A program made the translations under genes and the position numbers. This document shows, one piece after another, positions 1-6,976 of a stretch of DNA of 6,976 bases (positions are counted from its first letter, which is position 1; every line of letters starts with the position of its first letter). The DNA comes from LB3-1 sp036401895. GTDB lineage: Bacteria; Chloroflexota; Chloroflexia; Chloroflexales; Kallotenuaceae. The notes beneath the pieces were generated by a model that did not search any database, was not told where the DNA came from, and saw nothing but the letters and a program-made list of their open reading frames with translations. The stretch covers positions 1-6,976 of the forward strand of contig DASWTW010000242.1 in the NCBI GenBank assembly GCA_036401895.1, written 5' to 3'.

Positions 1-6976
<6,976 letters not shown>

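Overview
The whole 6976-base window lies inside one gene on the minus strand: a large modular non-ribosomal peptide synthetase (NRPS) that runs off both ends. One minus-strand frame (complete codons from 6974 down to 3, 2324 codons) has no stop codon. It carries all the expected NRPS core motifs in the right order. Neither the start codon nor the stop codon is in view, so no promoter, ribosome-binding site or terminator is expected, and none was seen. Residue numbers below count from the first complete codon (residue 1 = bases 6974-6972).

Layout in the direction of translation (high to low coordinate): adenylation domain A-I (nearly complete, first residues missing), carrier domain PCP-I, condensation domain C-II, adenylation domain A-II, PCP-II, condensation domain C-III, and the N-terminal part of A-III. 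This is the end of one elongation (or loading) module, one complete C-A-PCP module, and the start of a third. The A3 core motifs recur 3243 and then 3228 bases apart, so a module is about 1080 residues. The two condensation domains are of the LCL type, both have an intact HHxxxDG motif, and no epimerisation, methylation, cyclisation or thioesterase domain is visible. The segment therefore adds amino acids to a growing chain without changing their stereochemistry.

Read against the GrsA PheA pocket positions, A-I gives D-A-E-S-I-G-T-V-V-K, close to signatures I recall for lysine or other cationic residues. A-II gives D-P-W-G-V-G-A-I-D-K, which I cannot assign. A-III is cut before its pocket.

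The organism is a GC-rich bacterium. Large repeated NRPS modules would fit many groups. A short AGAACC-type tandem repeat inside A-II resembles repeats I remember from Chloroflexota genomes, so that phylum is a tentative guess only. The main points of interest are two in-frame short-repeat insertions in surface loops (A-II and C-II) and the patchy near-identity of the two C domains, which suggests module duplication or gene conversion. I found no sign of a new class of system; the peptide made here may well be undescribed.
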